Shown here piece by piece: positions 8,030 through 17,747 of a stretch of 64,000 nucleotides of DNA. This DNA is from an uncultured Allorhizobium sp. (lineage in GTDB: Bacteria > Pseudomonadota > Alphaproteobacteria > Rhizobiales > Rhizobiaceae). How positions within the stretch are numbered: position 1 is the stretch's first letter; each line of letters starts with the position of its first letter. A model generated the notes under the pieces. That model was not told where the DNA came from and made no database searches. It was given only the letters and a program-made list of their open reading frames with translations. Location of the stretch: positions 3,239,001-3,303,000 of the forward strand of contig OY288189.1 of NCBI GenBank assembly GCA_958439205.1. Reading direction: 5' to 3'. A program made the translations under genes and the position numbers.

Positions 8030-9313
8030 ATGACCCGCGTCGACCCTGTTCATTCCGGCTTCTGTCGAGACTGCCTGACCGGGCAGGCTGAGGGTGCGCG
8101 CCGCTGCCGATCCTGCGGCAGTCCGAGACTTGTCTACCATCCCGAACTCTTTGACCTTTCGATCGCCCATATCGACTGTGACGCCTTCTATGCCTCGGTC
8201 GAGAAGCGGGACAATCCGGACCTGATCGACAAGCCTGTTATCATCGGTGGTGGCAAGCGCGGGGTTGTCTCCACCGCCTGCTACGTGGCGCGCATCCACG
8301 GGGTGCGCTCGGCCATGCCGATGTTCAAGGCGCTGGAGGCATGTCCGCAAGCGGTGGTGATCAGACCCGACATGGAGAAGTATGTGGCGGTTGGTCGCCA
8401 GGTACGGGCTATGATGGAGGAACTGACGCCGCTCGTGCAGCCGATCTCGATCGACGAAGCCTTTCTGGATCTGAGAGGCACGGAACTGCTGCATCATGAC
8501 CCGCCGGCACGGGTGCTCGCCCGGCTTGCCCGACGCATCGAACAGGAGATCGGGATTACCGTCTCCGTCGGGCTCTCCTACTGCAAGTTCCTCGCCAAGG
8601 TCGCGTCCGATCTGCAGAAGCCGCGCGGCTTCTCGGTGATCGGCGAGGCAGAGGCTCTGACATTCCTGGCGGACAAGCCGGTGACGATGATCTGGGGCGT
8701 CGGCAAGGCCTTCGCCGCGACCCTGCAGGCGGATGGCATCCGGACGATCGGACAGCTGCAGACCATGGACGAAACCGAGCTGATGCGGCGCTACGGGGTC
8801 ATGGGGCAGCGCCTCGCGCGGCTCTCCCGTGGCATCGACGATCGTACCGTGCATCCGAACGATCCGGCCAAGAGCGTCTCGGCGGAGACCACCTTTTTCG
8901 AGGACATCCACCGGCTTGACGATCTCGTCGTTCATCTGCGCGCCCTTTCCGAAAAGGTTGCCTGGCGGCTGAAGCGCCACGAGATTGCCGGGCAGACTGT
9001 CGTCCTGAAACTGAAGACCGCCGACTTCAAGCAGCGCACCCGCAACAGGCGGCTGGATGATCCGACACAGCTTGCCGACCGGATTTTCCGGACGGGCATG
9101 GCTCTGCTGGAGAAGGAGACGGACGGGACGAAGTTCCGGCTGATCGGGATCGGGGTCAGTGACCTTGGGGATCCCGCACGCGCCGATCCGCCCGATCTCG
9201 TCGACGAACAGGCGACGCGGCGGGCAGCGGCGGAAGCGGCGATGGACAAATTGCGCGACAAGTTCGGCAAGGGTACCGTGCAGACGGGTTACACCTTCCC
9301 ATCCAAACGATAG
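8030..9313 (+). CDS. dinB: DNA polymerase IV
   Basis: A 427-residue Y-family translesion DNA polymerase. The palm domain carries the catalytic acids in [17 protein letters not shown] and SIDEAFLDL; a helix-hairpin-helix/thumb and a little-finger domain follow ([23 protein letters not shown]). The N-terminus has an extra four-cysteine zinc-ribbon-like segment (FCRDC and CRSCG) before the palm, as I recall for rhizobial DinB proteins. The start was set at the ATG at 8030, directly after the LexA box; a longer frame from the TTG at 7988 would place the operator inside the coding region. Expected to be SOS-induced and to use the beta clamp. Confidence 0.95.
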   Translation: MTRVDPVHSGFCRDCLTGQAEGARRCRSCGSPRLVYHPELFDLSIAHIDCDAFYASVEKRDNPDLIDKPVIIGGGKRGVVSTACYVARIHGVRSAMPMFKALEACPQAVVIRPDMEKYVAVGRQVRAMMEELTPLVQPISIDEAFLDLRGTELLHHDPPARVLARLARRIEQEIGITVSVGLSYCKFLAKVASDLQKPRGFSVIGEAEALTFLADKPVTMIWGVGKAFAATLQADGIRTIGQLQTMDETELMRRYGVMGQRLARLSRGIDDRTVHPNDPAKSVSAETTFFEDIHRLDDLVVHLRALSEKVAWRLKRHEIAGQTVVLKLKTADFKQRTRNRRLDDPTQLADRIFRTGMALLEKETDGTKFRLIGIGVSDLGDPARADPPDLVDEQATRRAAAEAAMDKLRDKFGKGTVQTGYTFPSKR

Positions 9314-9321
9314 GCCCACCC

Positions 9322-10119
9322 GTGACGCATACAGCCATCGGCATCGACAAAGACCAGCGTCGGCGAACAGGCAGCCAGACCGGGCGGCTGCGGCTGTTTC
9401 GAATTGCGGCCGCTCACCGTCGTACGCGCCGCAACGACCTGATGCTTGGCGCCATCCTCGCCTTTGTCGCCGGTGCCATGAATGCCGGCGGTTTCCTGGC
9501 GATCGGGCACTATACCTCGCATATAACCGGTATCGTCTCCTCGATTGCCGACAACCTGGCACTCGGGCTGTTTGGCCTCGTTGGCTCAGGCATTGCACTG
9601 CTTGTCAGCTTTACGCTCGGGGCTGCCTGTTCGGCCATCCTGATCAACTGGGCACGGCGCCATGCGCGGCGACAGCAATATGCCTATCCGCTGGCTCTCG
9701 AAGCCGGGCTGCTCATTGGCTTTGCGGGGATTGGCGCCGTCGTGTCCCCTGCTGCTGCCGCTCCGGTTACCGCGGTGCTGCTCTGCTTCGTGATGGGCCT
9801 GCAGAACGCGACGATCACCAAGATATCGGGCGCGCGGATCCGCACCACCCATCTCACCGGCATGATCACCGACATGGGGATCGAGCTTGGCAAGCTCGCC
9901 TATCGCGCGCTCGCCCGTGTTCTCGACCACCCGCCGATCGTGGCGGACGGCCGGAAGCTTTCCATTCTACTGCCGATTGTCGGCATGTTCTTCCTGGGCG
10001 GGCTTGTGGGGGCGCTGGGCTTCAAGCATATCGGCCATGCGTTCTCGCTGCCGATCGCGGCCCTGCTGCTGGCCGTCGCCTCTCCGCAGCTCAGGCCACG
10101 CCCGACTGCCGGCCTCTGA
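9322..10119 (+). CDS. DUF1275 (YoaK-type) membrane protein
   Basis: About 265 residues with six or so hydrophobic segments. The family landmarks LAFVAGAMNAGGFLAIG, YTSHITG and GLQNATITKISGARIRTTHLTG are all present. DUF1275 proteins are inner-membrane proteins of unknown function. The GTG at 9322 gives the longest frame; the N-terminal 35 residues are basic and the start is not certain. It lies 8 bp after dinB but shows no link to DNA repair. Confidence 0.82.
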   Translation: MTHTAIGIDKDQRRRTGSQTGRLRLFRIAAAHRRTRRNDLMLGAILAFVAGAMNAGGFLAIGHYTSHITGIVSSIADNLALGLFGLVGSGIALLVSFTLGAACSAILINWARRHARRQQYAYPLALEAGLLIGFAGIGAVVSPAAAAPVTAVLLCFVMGLQNATITKISGARIRTTHLTGMITDMGIELGKLAYRALARVLDHPPIVADGRKLSILLPIVGMFFLGGLVGALGFKHIGHAFSLPIAALLLAVASPQLRPRPTAGL

Positions 10120-10258
10120 TCTCGGGGCGTGATGTGACATCTGTGGACAATTGATCACACGGACGTGACAGCGCCATGCGCCGCCGTTTCACAAAACTTT
10201 TCTTAAACATCGTCTCATACACTTCGAGCGTTCAGTTTTGCGTTTCAAGTGGTCGACC

Positions 10259-11491
10259 ATGTTCCAGCGTTTCGTCCTTGCCTTCAGCCTTTCCCTCATG
10301 GCCAGCACGGCGCTTGCCGCAGACGGTCCCCTGCAGATTTATGTGTCCAAGGCGGACCAGACGCTCACCGTCTATGACGGCGATGTGGTGGTGGCGACAT
10401 CCAAGGTCTCGACCGGCAAGCCGGGCCATACGACGCCATCGGGCATCTTCTCGATCCTGGAAAAGCGCAAGTATCACGAGTCCAATCTCTATTCGAACGC
10501 GCCCATGCCCTTCATGCAGCGGTTGACCTGGTCCGGCATCGCTTTGCACGAGGGGAAGGTGCCGAACCATCCGGCCTCGCATGGCTGCGTGCGCCTGCCG
10601 AACGGCTTTGCGAAGACACTTTTCCAGATGACCGAGCGCGGGGCGCATGTGATCATCACCGATGATCCGGTGGCGCCGCGGCCGATGACCCATGCCAACC
10701 TTTTCACGCCGAGGCTACCCGTGGACGACGGAGGGCTGCTGTCGGATGTAGAATTGCGTCCAGGACGCGTAGAAGCAGGGCTTAAGCCAGTGGAAGTGGC
10801 GATGAATTCCGTGCCGCCGCGCAGCGGGGCCGAGGCGAAGCTGGTGATCGAGGAACCGCCGCCGCTCCGCATCCTCATCACCCGCCGCACCCAGCGCGAC
10901 GTGGCAATGGACGTCCAGCGGCTGCTGAACCAGCTCGGTTTCGACGCCGGTATTCCGGACGGTTTGCTCGGCACGCGCACGATTGCAGCGATCAAGGCTT
11001 TCAAGGAAACACATGCCGTCGCCAAGGATGGCGAGATCCTGTCGAAGCCTTTCCTTGCCACGCTCTATACCGAGGCCGGCGAAGATCATCCGCCGATGGG
11101 TCAGTTGATGATCCGGCAAAAGTTCCAGCCGCTCATTTCTGCGGCGATCGATATCAAGGAACCGGAAAAGGCGCTCGGCACGCATTTCCTCGAGGCCACA
11201 GCCGTCGACCGCTTCAAGCGCAAGGCCGACTGGCGCGGCGTGACGCTGGACGACCACCTGGCCGCCTCCACCCAAAAGCGGCTCGGCATCACCGAACCTG
11301 CAGATGACCCTGCTATCTTCACGGCCGAAGCCGCGCTCTCGCGGATCGTCATTCCGGACGAGCTGCGCGCCCGCATCGAGACCATGCTGAGCGAAGGCTC
11401 GTCGATCACGATCCAGGACACAGGCCTTGGACCGGAGACCGGCGATGGAACGGATTTCATCACGGTGACCCGCAGCAAGCCGCGGGTTTGA
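10259..11491 (+). CDS. L,D-transpeptidase with peptidoglycan-binding domain
   Basis: A 410-residue exported YkuD-family enzyme that cross-links or anchors peptidoglycan through meso-diaminopimelate. A Sec signal peptide covers residues 1-20 (MFQRFVLAFSLSLMASTALA). The catalytic motif is H97 followed by SHGCVRLPN at 107-115, with C110 as nucleophile. A PG_binding_1-like repeat near 215-260 (VQRLLNQLGFDAGIPDGLLG) follows. The ATG at 10259 was preferred to the TTG at 10238 because it starts the signal peptide. It is convergent with the next gene with only 8 bp between the stops. Confidence 0.92.
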   Translation: MFQRFVLAFSLSLMASTALAADGPLQIYVSKADQTLTVYDGDVVVATSKVSTGKPGHTTPSGIFSILEKRKYHESNLYSNAPMPFMQRLTWSGIALHEGKVPNHPASHGCVRLPNGFAKTLFQMTERGAHVIITDDPVAPRPMTHANLFTPRLPVDDGGLLSDVELRPGRVEAGLKPVEVAMNSVPPRSGAEAKLVIEEPPPLRILITRRTQRDVAMDVQRLLNQLGFDAGIPDGLLGTRTIAAIKAFKETHAVAKDGEILSKPFLATLYTEAGEDHPPMGQLMIRQKFQPLISAAIDIKEPEKALGTHFLEATAVDRFKRKADWRGVTLDDHLAASTQKRLGITEPADDPAIFTAEAALSRIVIPDELRARIETMLSEGSSITIQDTGLGPETGDGTDFITVTRSKPRV

Positions 11492-11499
11492 GCATCACA

Positions 11500-13092
11500 T
11501 CAAGACGCGTTGCGGACGATCGACCAAAGCTGATCGCGCAGGCCATCCGCCTCGTCGATTGCGCGATTGAAGCCTTCGATCCCAAGACGCTGGACGAGGG
11601 TTTCTCCCTCATTCTGCAGGGCTCGACCCAAACCCGCACGCCCATCTGAGATCTCAAAGCCCAACGCCGTCAGGATCGTTGGAAAGATGTCGACTGCGGA
11701 AGCGGGCTTGGCGTTGTCCGGAAGCCGTTCGTCCCCCAAAACGATAAACATGTTGCGGCGTTCTGATGCCTGCAACTGCCCGTACACTTCGTTGCGCATA
11801 GCAAGATGGTCACTTTGAACGACCACAACAGTGTTTTCCAGCAGATGTTCACGGCGAAGACGTTCGATGAATCTCTCAAGGAGAAGGTTTGTACAGGCCA
11901 TGCCCCTCATCGTATTGTTCGGCTGATTTGCGACGAATGGAATAGCTTCACACAGGGGAGACACGTGTCCCGTCGGTGCATGACCGCCCACCGTCGTCAG
12001 GGTGAGGCTGTAGGGACGGCCCTCCTTGTCCAGCTCAGACACCTGTTCGTAAGCGATCTGCAGAGTGTCCTCGTCATGCAGCCCCCACTCGTTAAACCGA
12101 TCAGGGAATCGGTGTTTCAGCTCATGATATCCAAGGAGACGTTCGTATCCATGAGCCGCAGCAAAGCTCCGCGTCCCGGCGAAATTGAGTGATGCCCCTT
12201 TGAGAAACACGTTAAGATAACCCCTGTCCTGCAAGAAATCGCCCAAGCACCGGGCTTCGGGTAAAATCTGCTCGACGAGATCGAACGAGTTCTTGTTGAT
12301 GACCCCTAGGGAAAACAGAGGGATACCGCAGGTCGATGCAACCTGCCCCGCCAAGGTCCACCCCGTCAGTTCGACCTGCGCAATGTTGCTGGCAGCCCAA
12401 CCACCTTCAGACAACCGCTTGAGCGGCTGTGCGACGTTTCCGAACCTTTCGTCATCCCAAAGGGTGAGTTCCGCACTTTCGACGAAGATGTGGATCAGGT
12501 TCTTTGCCGTGCCGTACGTGGGGGCATGGACTGCTGGCACCACATATTCCGACTGAAGGTTCACCGCAGAGACGGGGGAAGACGCTAAACCTTCCTGCAC
12601 TCCGATCCAGATCAGTGGGTTCACGGCCAGCAGTCCGATCGGAAGAAGCCGGTTCACGGTTGCCAGTCCACGGGACATTCTGGCCAAGCTATTCCAGCTA
12701 ATGACCAACCAGACGAACGGGAGGGCCGCAATCAGGGCAGACTTCAGAGTTTCCCTTTGCACATCTGCTGAACCCACATCGTAGTTCAAGTGGAACAAGA
12801 TGGCATCGACATCCACATCCCCAAAGAGGCAGTAGAGAATGTACCAAATGGCGAGAAGAGCGGTCGCCACCCATGTCATGCGCAGTGGCACCCGATGCGG
12901 CTGAGGTGCGAGCTTCGAAAGGCCGTAGATGCTTAGCAGGAGTGTTGAGAAGACGGTGGCGCGTACCGCCGCAAGCATCTCAAAACTCACGGCGATGATT
13001 GAGCTTGCTGCCCAAGCAAAAACTGTCGCCCAAAAAACGCAGCGGACACCGGCAAATCGGGACCCAAAAGTGACCTTCGCAGCAATCGTCAT
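11500..13092 (-). CDS. LTA synthase / MdoB-like phosphoglycerol transferase
   Basis: A 530-residue inner-membrane protein. The first 190 residues hold about five hydrophobic helices and the rest is an alkaline-phosphatase-fold sulfatase domain. Candidate metal and nucleophile residues of the LtaS/OpgB type are the E in HIFVESAE, a T in VELTGWTL or ASTCG, the HDED segment, TTVGGHAP and VVQSDHLA. In rhizobia, relatives (CgmB) put phosphoglycerol on cyclic beta-glucans; phosphoethanolamine transfer is an alternative. The ATG at 13092 was chosen because ACGAGG lies 8 nt upstream; the longer frame begins with a TTG at 13122. Confidence 0.8.
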   Translation of the reverse strand: MTIAAKVTFGSRFAGVRCVFWATVFAWAASSIIAVSFEMLAAVRATVFSTLLLSIYGLSKLAPQPHRVPLRMTWVATALLAIWYILYCLFGDVDVDAILFHLNYDVGSADVQRETLKSALIAALPFVWLVISWNSLARMSRGLATVNRLLPIGLLAVNPLIWIGVQEGLASSPVSAVNLQSEYVVPAVHAPTYGTAKNLIHIFVESAELTLWDDERFGNVAQPLKRLSEGGWAASNIAQVELTGWTLAGQVASTCGIPLFSLGVINKNSFDLVEQILPEARCLGDFLQDRGYLNVFLKGASLNFAGTRSFAAAHGYERLLGYHELKHRFPDRFNEWGLHDEDTLQIAYEQVSELDKEGRPYSLTLTTVGGHAPTGHVSPLCEAIPFVANQPNNTMRGMACTNLLLERFIERLRREHLLENTVVVVQSDHLAMRNEVYGQLQASERRNMFIVLGDERLPDNAKPASAVDIFPTILTALGFEISDGRAGLGRALQNEGETLVQRLGIEGFNRAIDEADGLRDQLWSIVRNAS

Positions 13093-13196
13093 GACGCAAC
13101 CTCGTAAGCGACTTGCAATCAATAGCTGCGTGTATATTTCGAACCAGTAAACCTGAAATGGCCAATTTGATGCGATTCAACAAAGGCCTGTAGATT

Positions 13197-16100
13197 TTAC
13201 ACAAGCTCCACATCGAGCACGCCTGGCGTCGAGCGCATGGCGGCGGCGATTTCCGGTGAGATGCGGAAGCGCTCGGTCAGCTCGACCTCGATCTCGCGCT
13301 GTCCCTCGTCCTTGATGACGATGAAGGAGACGAGGCCGTCGCCTCTCGCATTCAGACGCGCTGCCACGGCGCGCAAGGGGCCGGAATCGCGGACATAGAC
13401 GCGCATGGCCTTCTGCATGCGGATCGACTGCTCTTCCAATGACTGAGCCGTCTGGACCCGCAGGCCGATGCCTTCGGGGCGCTCTTCGGCCTGGACGGTG
13501 AGCACCAGCGACTTGCCGGGCTCGAGCAGATCGCGGTACTGGTTGAGACCTTCCGAGAAGAGTACGGCCTCATACTGGCCGGAGGCATCCGAGAAGGTGA
13601 TGATGCCCATCTTGTTGCCGGTGCGCGTCTTGCGCTCCTGCCGGGAGATGACGGTGCCGGCGAGACGGCCGGCGGAGGCGCCTTGCTTCACGGCCACCGA
13701 GAAATCCGCGAAATTCTGGACGCGCAGCTTGTCGAGCAGGTCTCTGTAAGCATCGAGCGGATGGGCGGAGAGGTAAAAGCCGAGCACCTGGAATTCACGC
13801 ATCAGCTTTTCGGAGGAGAGCCAGGGCGTATAGGACGCGAAGGCGATCCGCTCGGGTCCGCTTGCACCGCCGGAGCCGAACATGTCCGACTGGCCGCTGA
13901 CGGCATTTTCCTGGGCGCGCTGGGCATAGCCCATGATGCGGTCGATGCTGCCGACCAATTCGGCGCGGTCGCGACCGAAGCAGTCGAAGGCGCCGGCGGC
14001 GATCAGGCTTTCGAAGACGCGGCGGTTGATCTGCTTCGGGTCGATCCTGAGGCAAAAATCCTCGATGCTCTCGAAGGGTGTTTCCCCGCGCACCTCGACG
14101 ATGTGATCGACCGCCCCTTCACCGACACCCTTGAGGGCGGCGAGCGCGTAGTAGATGCGGTTCGGCCCGGTCTGGAAGTGACGGTAGGAGGTCTGAACCG
14201 AGGGGGGCACGACTTCGATGCCAAGGCGGCCAGCATCCTGACGGAAGTCGACAAGCTTTTCGGTGTTTGACATGTCGAGCGTCATCGATGCGGCGAGGAA
14301 CTCGACCGGATAATGCGCCTTCATATAGGCCGTCTGGTAGGAGACGATGGCGTAGGCTGCGGCGTGTGACTTGTTGAACCCGTAGTTCGCAAACTTTGCC
14401 AGCAGTTCGAAGATGTTGTTGGCCTGCGGCTTGGAGACGCCATTCTTCATCGCGCCGTCGACGAAACGGGCCGACTGCTGGTCCATCTCCGCCTTGATCT
14501 TCTTACCCATGGCGCGGCGCAAAAGGTCGGCTTCGCCGAGCGAATAACCAGACAGGACCTGCGCGATCTGCATGACCTGTTCCTGGTAGACGATAACGCC
14601 CTGGGTTTCCTTGAGCAGGTAGTCGATCTTCGGATGGATCGAGGCGACTTCTTCTTCACCGTGCTTGCGGGCGTTATAGACCGGGATGTTTTCCATCGGG
14701 CCCGGGCGATAAAGCGCCACCAGCGCGATGATGTCCTCGATACAGTCGGGGCGCATGCCGATGAGGGCCTTGCGCATGCCGGCACTTTCCACCTGAAAGA
14801 CGCCGACCGTTTCGCCGCGTGACAGCATCTCGTAGGTCAAGGTGTCATCGAGCGGGATGGCTGCCAGATCGACCTTGATGCCGCGCTGCTCCTCGACGAA
14901 GTCGACGGCCGTCTTCAGAACCGTCAGCGTCTTCAGGCCGAGGAAGTCGAACTTCACGAGGCCGGCCTGTTCGACCCATTTCATGTTGAACTGGGTGACC
15001 GGCATGTCCGAGCGCGGATCGCGATACATCGGCACCAGCTTCGACAGCGGACGGTCGCCGATCACGATACCGGCGGCGTGGGTCGAGGCGTGGCGGTAAA
15101 GGCCTTCGATCTTCTGGGCGATTTCGAGCAGACGGGCGACGACCGGCTCTTCGGCGGCGGCCTCCTGCAGCTTGGGCTCCTCCTCGATCGCCTTTGACAG
15201 CGGCGTCGGGTTGGCCGGATTGTTCGGCACGAGCTTGCAGATCTTGTCGACCTGTCCATAGGACATTTCGAGCACACGGCCGACGTCGCGCAGCGCCGCA
15301 CGCGCCTGCAGCGATCCGAAGGTGATGATCTGTCCCACCTGCTCGCGGCCATACTTCTTCTGCACGTAGCGAATGACCTCTTCGCGACGTTCTTGGCAGA
15401 AGTCGATATCGAAGTCGGGCATCGAGACGCGTTCCGGATTAAGGAAGCGTTCGAAGAGAAGCGAAAAGCGCAGCGGGTCGACGTCAGTAATCGTTAGTGC
15501 ATAAGCAACCAGCGAGCCCGCACCCGAACCACGGCCAGGGCCGACCGGGATATCATGCTGCTTCGCCCATTTGATGAAGTCCGCAACGATAAGGAAGTAG
15601 CCGGGGAACTTCATGCGCTCGATGACCGAGAGCTCGAATTCCAGCCGCTCCCGATATTCCTTCTCTTCGTAGCCGGGCGCCATGCCGAGGGCTGCAAGAC
15701 GGTGGTCGAGCCCCTCCTCCGCCTGACGGCGGAGCTCAAGCGCCTCCTCACGTTCGGCTTCTTCCGGATCGTCACTGCCGCCGGTGAAGCGCGGTAGGAT
15801 GGGCTTGCGGGTATCCAGCACGAAGGAACAGCGGCGAGCGATCTCGACCGAATTCTCCAGCGCTTCCGGCAGATCGGCGAAGAGCTTCATCATATCCGCC
15901 CGGCTCTTCAGGTAGTGATCCGGTGTCAGGCGAAAGCGGTCGTCGTTCGAGACGATGGCGTTATGGGCGACGGCCATCAGGGCATCATGGGCGTCATAGT
16001 CGTCACGCGATGGGAAAAAGGCCTCGTTGGTTGCGACCAGCGGCAGGTCGTGTTCATAGGCGAGCTGGACCATGCGGCGCTCATGCGTGCGGTCGTAATC

Positions 16101-16697
16101 ACCGTGGCGCTGCAGCTCGACATAGAGGCGATCGCCGAACAGGCGCTTCAGCGACAGGAGGCGGCTTTCGGCCTGGGCCTTGTGGCCATCCTTGAGAATA
16201 CGATCAATTGGCCCGCCGCCCGCGCCCGTGAGCACGATCAAGCCTTCGGTCCCGCTCTCTTCGAGCCAGGAGAGCTTCACATGGGTCGGTTGCCCCGAAT
16301 CGCCGCCGAGATAGGCACGGCTGACGAGATCGACGAGCCGCTCATAGCCATCGGCATCCGATGCCAGGACGACGACAGCCGGCAGATCCGGCATATGGCC
16401 ATTGCCGCCGCGCTTCTCGCCGGTTGAATCCTCCATGTCGATCGACAGCTGGCAACCGATGATCGGCTGGATGCCATCGCCGAGCGCCTTCTGGGAGAAC
16501 TCAAGCGCAACGAAGAGATTGTTGGTGTCGGTGATCGCGATCGCCGGCTGGTCGTCGGCGACTGCCTTGCCGAGGATCTTCTTGAGCGGCAGGGCGCCCT
16601 CAAGCAGCGAATAGGCGGAATGCACCCGCAAGTGCACGAAACCCGGGCCATCACCCAGTCCACCGGACGCCTGCCTGTCGACGCTGTCCTCGCCCAT
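13197..16697 (-). CDS. dnaE: DNA polymerase III subunit alpha
   Basis: The replicative polymerase subunit, 1166 residues, the usual length for the housekeeping DnaE1 of rhizobia. An N-terminal PHP domain starts at HLRVHSAYSLLEGALPL. The C-family polymerase core has GPGRGSGAGSLVAYAL and the metal-binding acids in PDFDIDFCQERR. A helix-hairpin-helix region and an OB fold (LAGTVISRQERKTRTG) lie near the C-terminus. It is 115 bp downstream of, and co-directional with, the SOS-controlled small membrane peptide gene at 16813-16899, so readthrough from that promoter could contribute to dnaE transcription. Confidence 0.97.
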   Translation of the reverse strand: MGEDSVDRQASGGLGDGPGFVHLRVHSAYSLLEGALPLKKILGKAVADDQPAIAITDTNNLFVALEFSQKALGDGIQPIIGCQLSIDMEDSTGEKRGGNGHMPDLPAVVVLASDADGYERLVDLVSRAYLGGDSGQPTHVKLSWLEESGTEGLIVLTGAGGGPIDRILKDGHKAQAESRLLSLKRLFGDRLYVELQRHGDYDRTHERRMVQLAYEHDLPLVATNEAFFPSRDDYDAHDALMAVAHNAIVSNDDRFRLTPDHYLKSRADMMKLFADLPEALENSVEIARRCSFVLDTRKPILPRFTGGSDDPEEAEREEALELRRQAEEGLDHRLAALGMAPGYEEKEYRERLEFELSVIERMKFPGYFLIVADFIKWAKQHDIPVGPGRGSGAGSLVAYALTITDVDPLRFSLLFERFLNPERVSMPDFDIDFCQERREEVIRYVQKKYGREQVGQIITFGSLQARAALRDVGRVLEMSYGQVDKICKLVPNNPANPTPLSKAIEEEPKLQEAAAEEPVVARLLEIAQKIEGLYRHASTHAAGIVIGDRPLSKLVPMYRDPRSDMPVTQFNMKWVEQAGLVKFDFLGLKTLTVLKTAVDFVEEQRGIKVDLAAIPLDDTLTYEMLSRGETVGVFQVESAGMRKALIGMRPDCIEDIIALVALYRPGPMENIPVYNARKHGEEEVASIHPKIDYLLKETQGVIVYQEQVMQIAQVLSGYSLGEADLLRRAMGKKIKAEMDQQSARFVDGAMKNGVSKPQANNIFELLAKFANYGFNKSHAAAYAIVSYQTAYMKAHYPVEFLAASMTLDMSNTEKLVDFRQDAGRLGIEVVPPSVQTSYRHFQTGPNRIYYALAALKGVGEGAVDHIVEVRGETPFESIEDFCLRIDPKQINRRVFESLIAAGAFDCFGRDRAELVGSIDRIMGYAQRAQENAVSGQSDMFGSGGASGPERIAFASYTPWLSSEKLMREFQVLGFYLSAHPLDAYRDLLDKLRVQNFADFSVAVKQGASAGRLAGTVISRQERKTRTGNKMGIITFSDASGQYEAVLFSEGLNQYRDLLEPGKSLVLTVQAEERPEGIGLRVQTAQSLEEQSIRMQKAMRVYVRDSGPLRAVAARLNARGDGLVSFIVIKDEGQREIEVELTERFRISPEIAAAMRSTPGVLDVELV

Positions 16698-16771
16698 ACC
16701 GCTTCATTCCTCATTACCTGAATCGGTCGGGATTTTCGGTCTTTGCGGCTGTGAAGTCCAGAAGGAAGTCG

Positions 16772-16804
16772 GGCGGCAAGAGCTTGGTCACCAGCTTTGC
16801 CGCC
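16772..16804 (-). other. Strong hairpin between the 28-codon gene and dnaE
   Basis: GGCGGCAA at 16772-16779 pairs with TTGCCGCC at 16797-16804, and after a 1-nt bulge AGCT pairs with AGCT. It begins 8 bp after the stop of the small gene and has no T tract. It may be a processing, pausing or attenuation element between the SOS peptide and dnaE. Confidence 0.5.
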
Positions 16805-16812
16805 GCAGAATG

Positions 16813-16899
16813 TCAGAGCGCCATCATCAGCAAAGCCATGCTGGATACGAAAACCGCCATCGAGGCAAATGCAGCAACGTCACGAAGAATTTCGGTCAT
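16813..16899 (-). CDS. 28-residue membrane peptide, SOS-controlled (SidA-like candidate)
   Basis: A 29-codon frame too short for ordinary gene callers. It begins MTEILRDVAAFASMAVF and ends MALLMMAL: a short polar N-terminus with one acidic stretch followed by a single hydrophobic helix through to the C-terminus. A strong ribosome-binding site (AAGGAGACAGAA before the ATG) precedes it. A promoter with a LexA box between -35 and -10 lies upstream. Caulobacter crescentus SidA is a 29-residue, LexA-controlled inner-membrane peptide that blocks division through FtsW/FtsN. Size, topology and regulation match, but homology cannot be shown by eye. It stands between lolD and dnaE, pointing at dnaE. 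Confidence 0.72.
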   Translation of the reverse strand: MTEILRDVAAFASMAVFVSSMALLMMAL

Positions 16900-16927
16900 T
16901 TCTGTCTCCTTGTCCCTTTATGTTTTT

Positions 16928-16956
16928 ATTTTGTTCTCTCCTTGTTCCAATGTCAA
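16928..16956 (-). promoter_or_regulatory. SOS promoter with embedded LexA box
   Basis: On the minus strand TTGACA (16956-16951), 17 bp, then CAAAAT (16933-16928) form a near-ideal promoter. The plus strand between them reads GTTCTCTCCTTGTTC at 16933-16947, an exact GTTC-N7-GTTC LexA box filling the spacer. Bound LexA would exclude RNA polymerase. The start point would be about 20-25 bp before the ATG of the 28-residue peptide. Confidence 0.85.
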
Positions 16957-17039
16957 CCTAAAAAAACCGCAGCCTCGGCGGAACAAAATCCACCGAGGCG
17001 CAGCGGCATCAGGAGAGGGAAAAGAAAAGGGGACTGAGA

Positions 17040-17747
17040 TCAGACGTCGAGTTCGACGACCTTGCCGTCGACCAGGGTCACGCAGCGATCCATCCGGCGG
17101 GCGATGTCATGATTGTGGGTCGCGATCATGGCCGACAGGCCCGACTGGCGCACCAGCGCCTCAAGCGCCGAGAAGACGTAGCTTGCTGTTTCCGGATCGA
17201 GATTTCCGGTTGGCTCGTCGGCCAGCAATACCAGAGGGGCATTGGCGACGGCGCGGGCGATTGCCACACGCTGCTGCTCACCGCCGGAGAGTTCGGCGGG
17301 GCGATGTTCGGCGCGATGGCCGACACGCATGTAGTCGAGAAGCTGCTTGGCCCGTTCCGCGGCTTCAACCTTCGAGAGGCCAGCAATCAGCTGCGGCATC
17401 ATGACGTTTTCCAGCGCCGAGAATTCCGGCAGGAGGTGGTGAAACTGGTAGACGAAGCCAACCGACTTGCGGCGGATCGCGGTGCGCTCTTCGTCACCGA
17501 GCTCCTGGCAGGCGACGCCGCCAAGTGTGACCTCACCGCCATCCGGGTGTTCAAGCAGGCCGGCGACATGCAGCAGCGTCGACTTGCCGGTGCCGGAGGG
17601 GGCGACCAGGGCGACGGTCTCGCCTGTGCGAAGCGTGAAGTCGGCGCCTTTCAGGATCGACAGCACTGTCTCACCCTGACCGTAATGACGGTCGATGCCG
17701 GCGAGCGAGAGAACCACGTCTTTTGCCATTGAATTCGGCATCCTCAT
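17040..17747 (-). CDS. lolD: Lipoprotein-releasing ABC transporter ATPase LolD
   Basis: A 235-residue ABC ATPase that powers release of lipoproteins from the inner membrane to LolA. Walker [10 protein letters not shown] is at 49-57, the signature LSGGEQ at 153-158 and Walker B LVLLADE at 172-178. The order lolC then lolD and the ATGA overlap between the two genes (17744-17747) support pairing with the adjacent permease. An internal start at MAKDVV is possible. Confidence 0.93.
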   Translation of the reverse strand: MRMPNSMAKDVVLSLAGIDRHYGQGETVLSILKGADFTLRTGETVALVAPSGTGKSTLLHVAGLLEHPDGGEVTLGGVACQELGDEERTAIRRKSVGFVYQFHHLLPEFSALENVMMPQLIAGLSKVEAAERAKQLLDYMRVGHRAEHRPAELSGGEQQRVAIARAVANAPLVLLADEPTGNLDPETASYVFSALEALVRQSGLSAMIATHNHDIARRMDRCVTLVDGKVVELDV

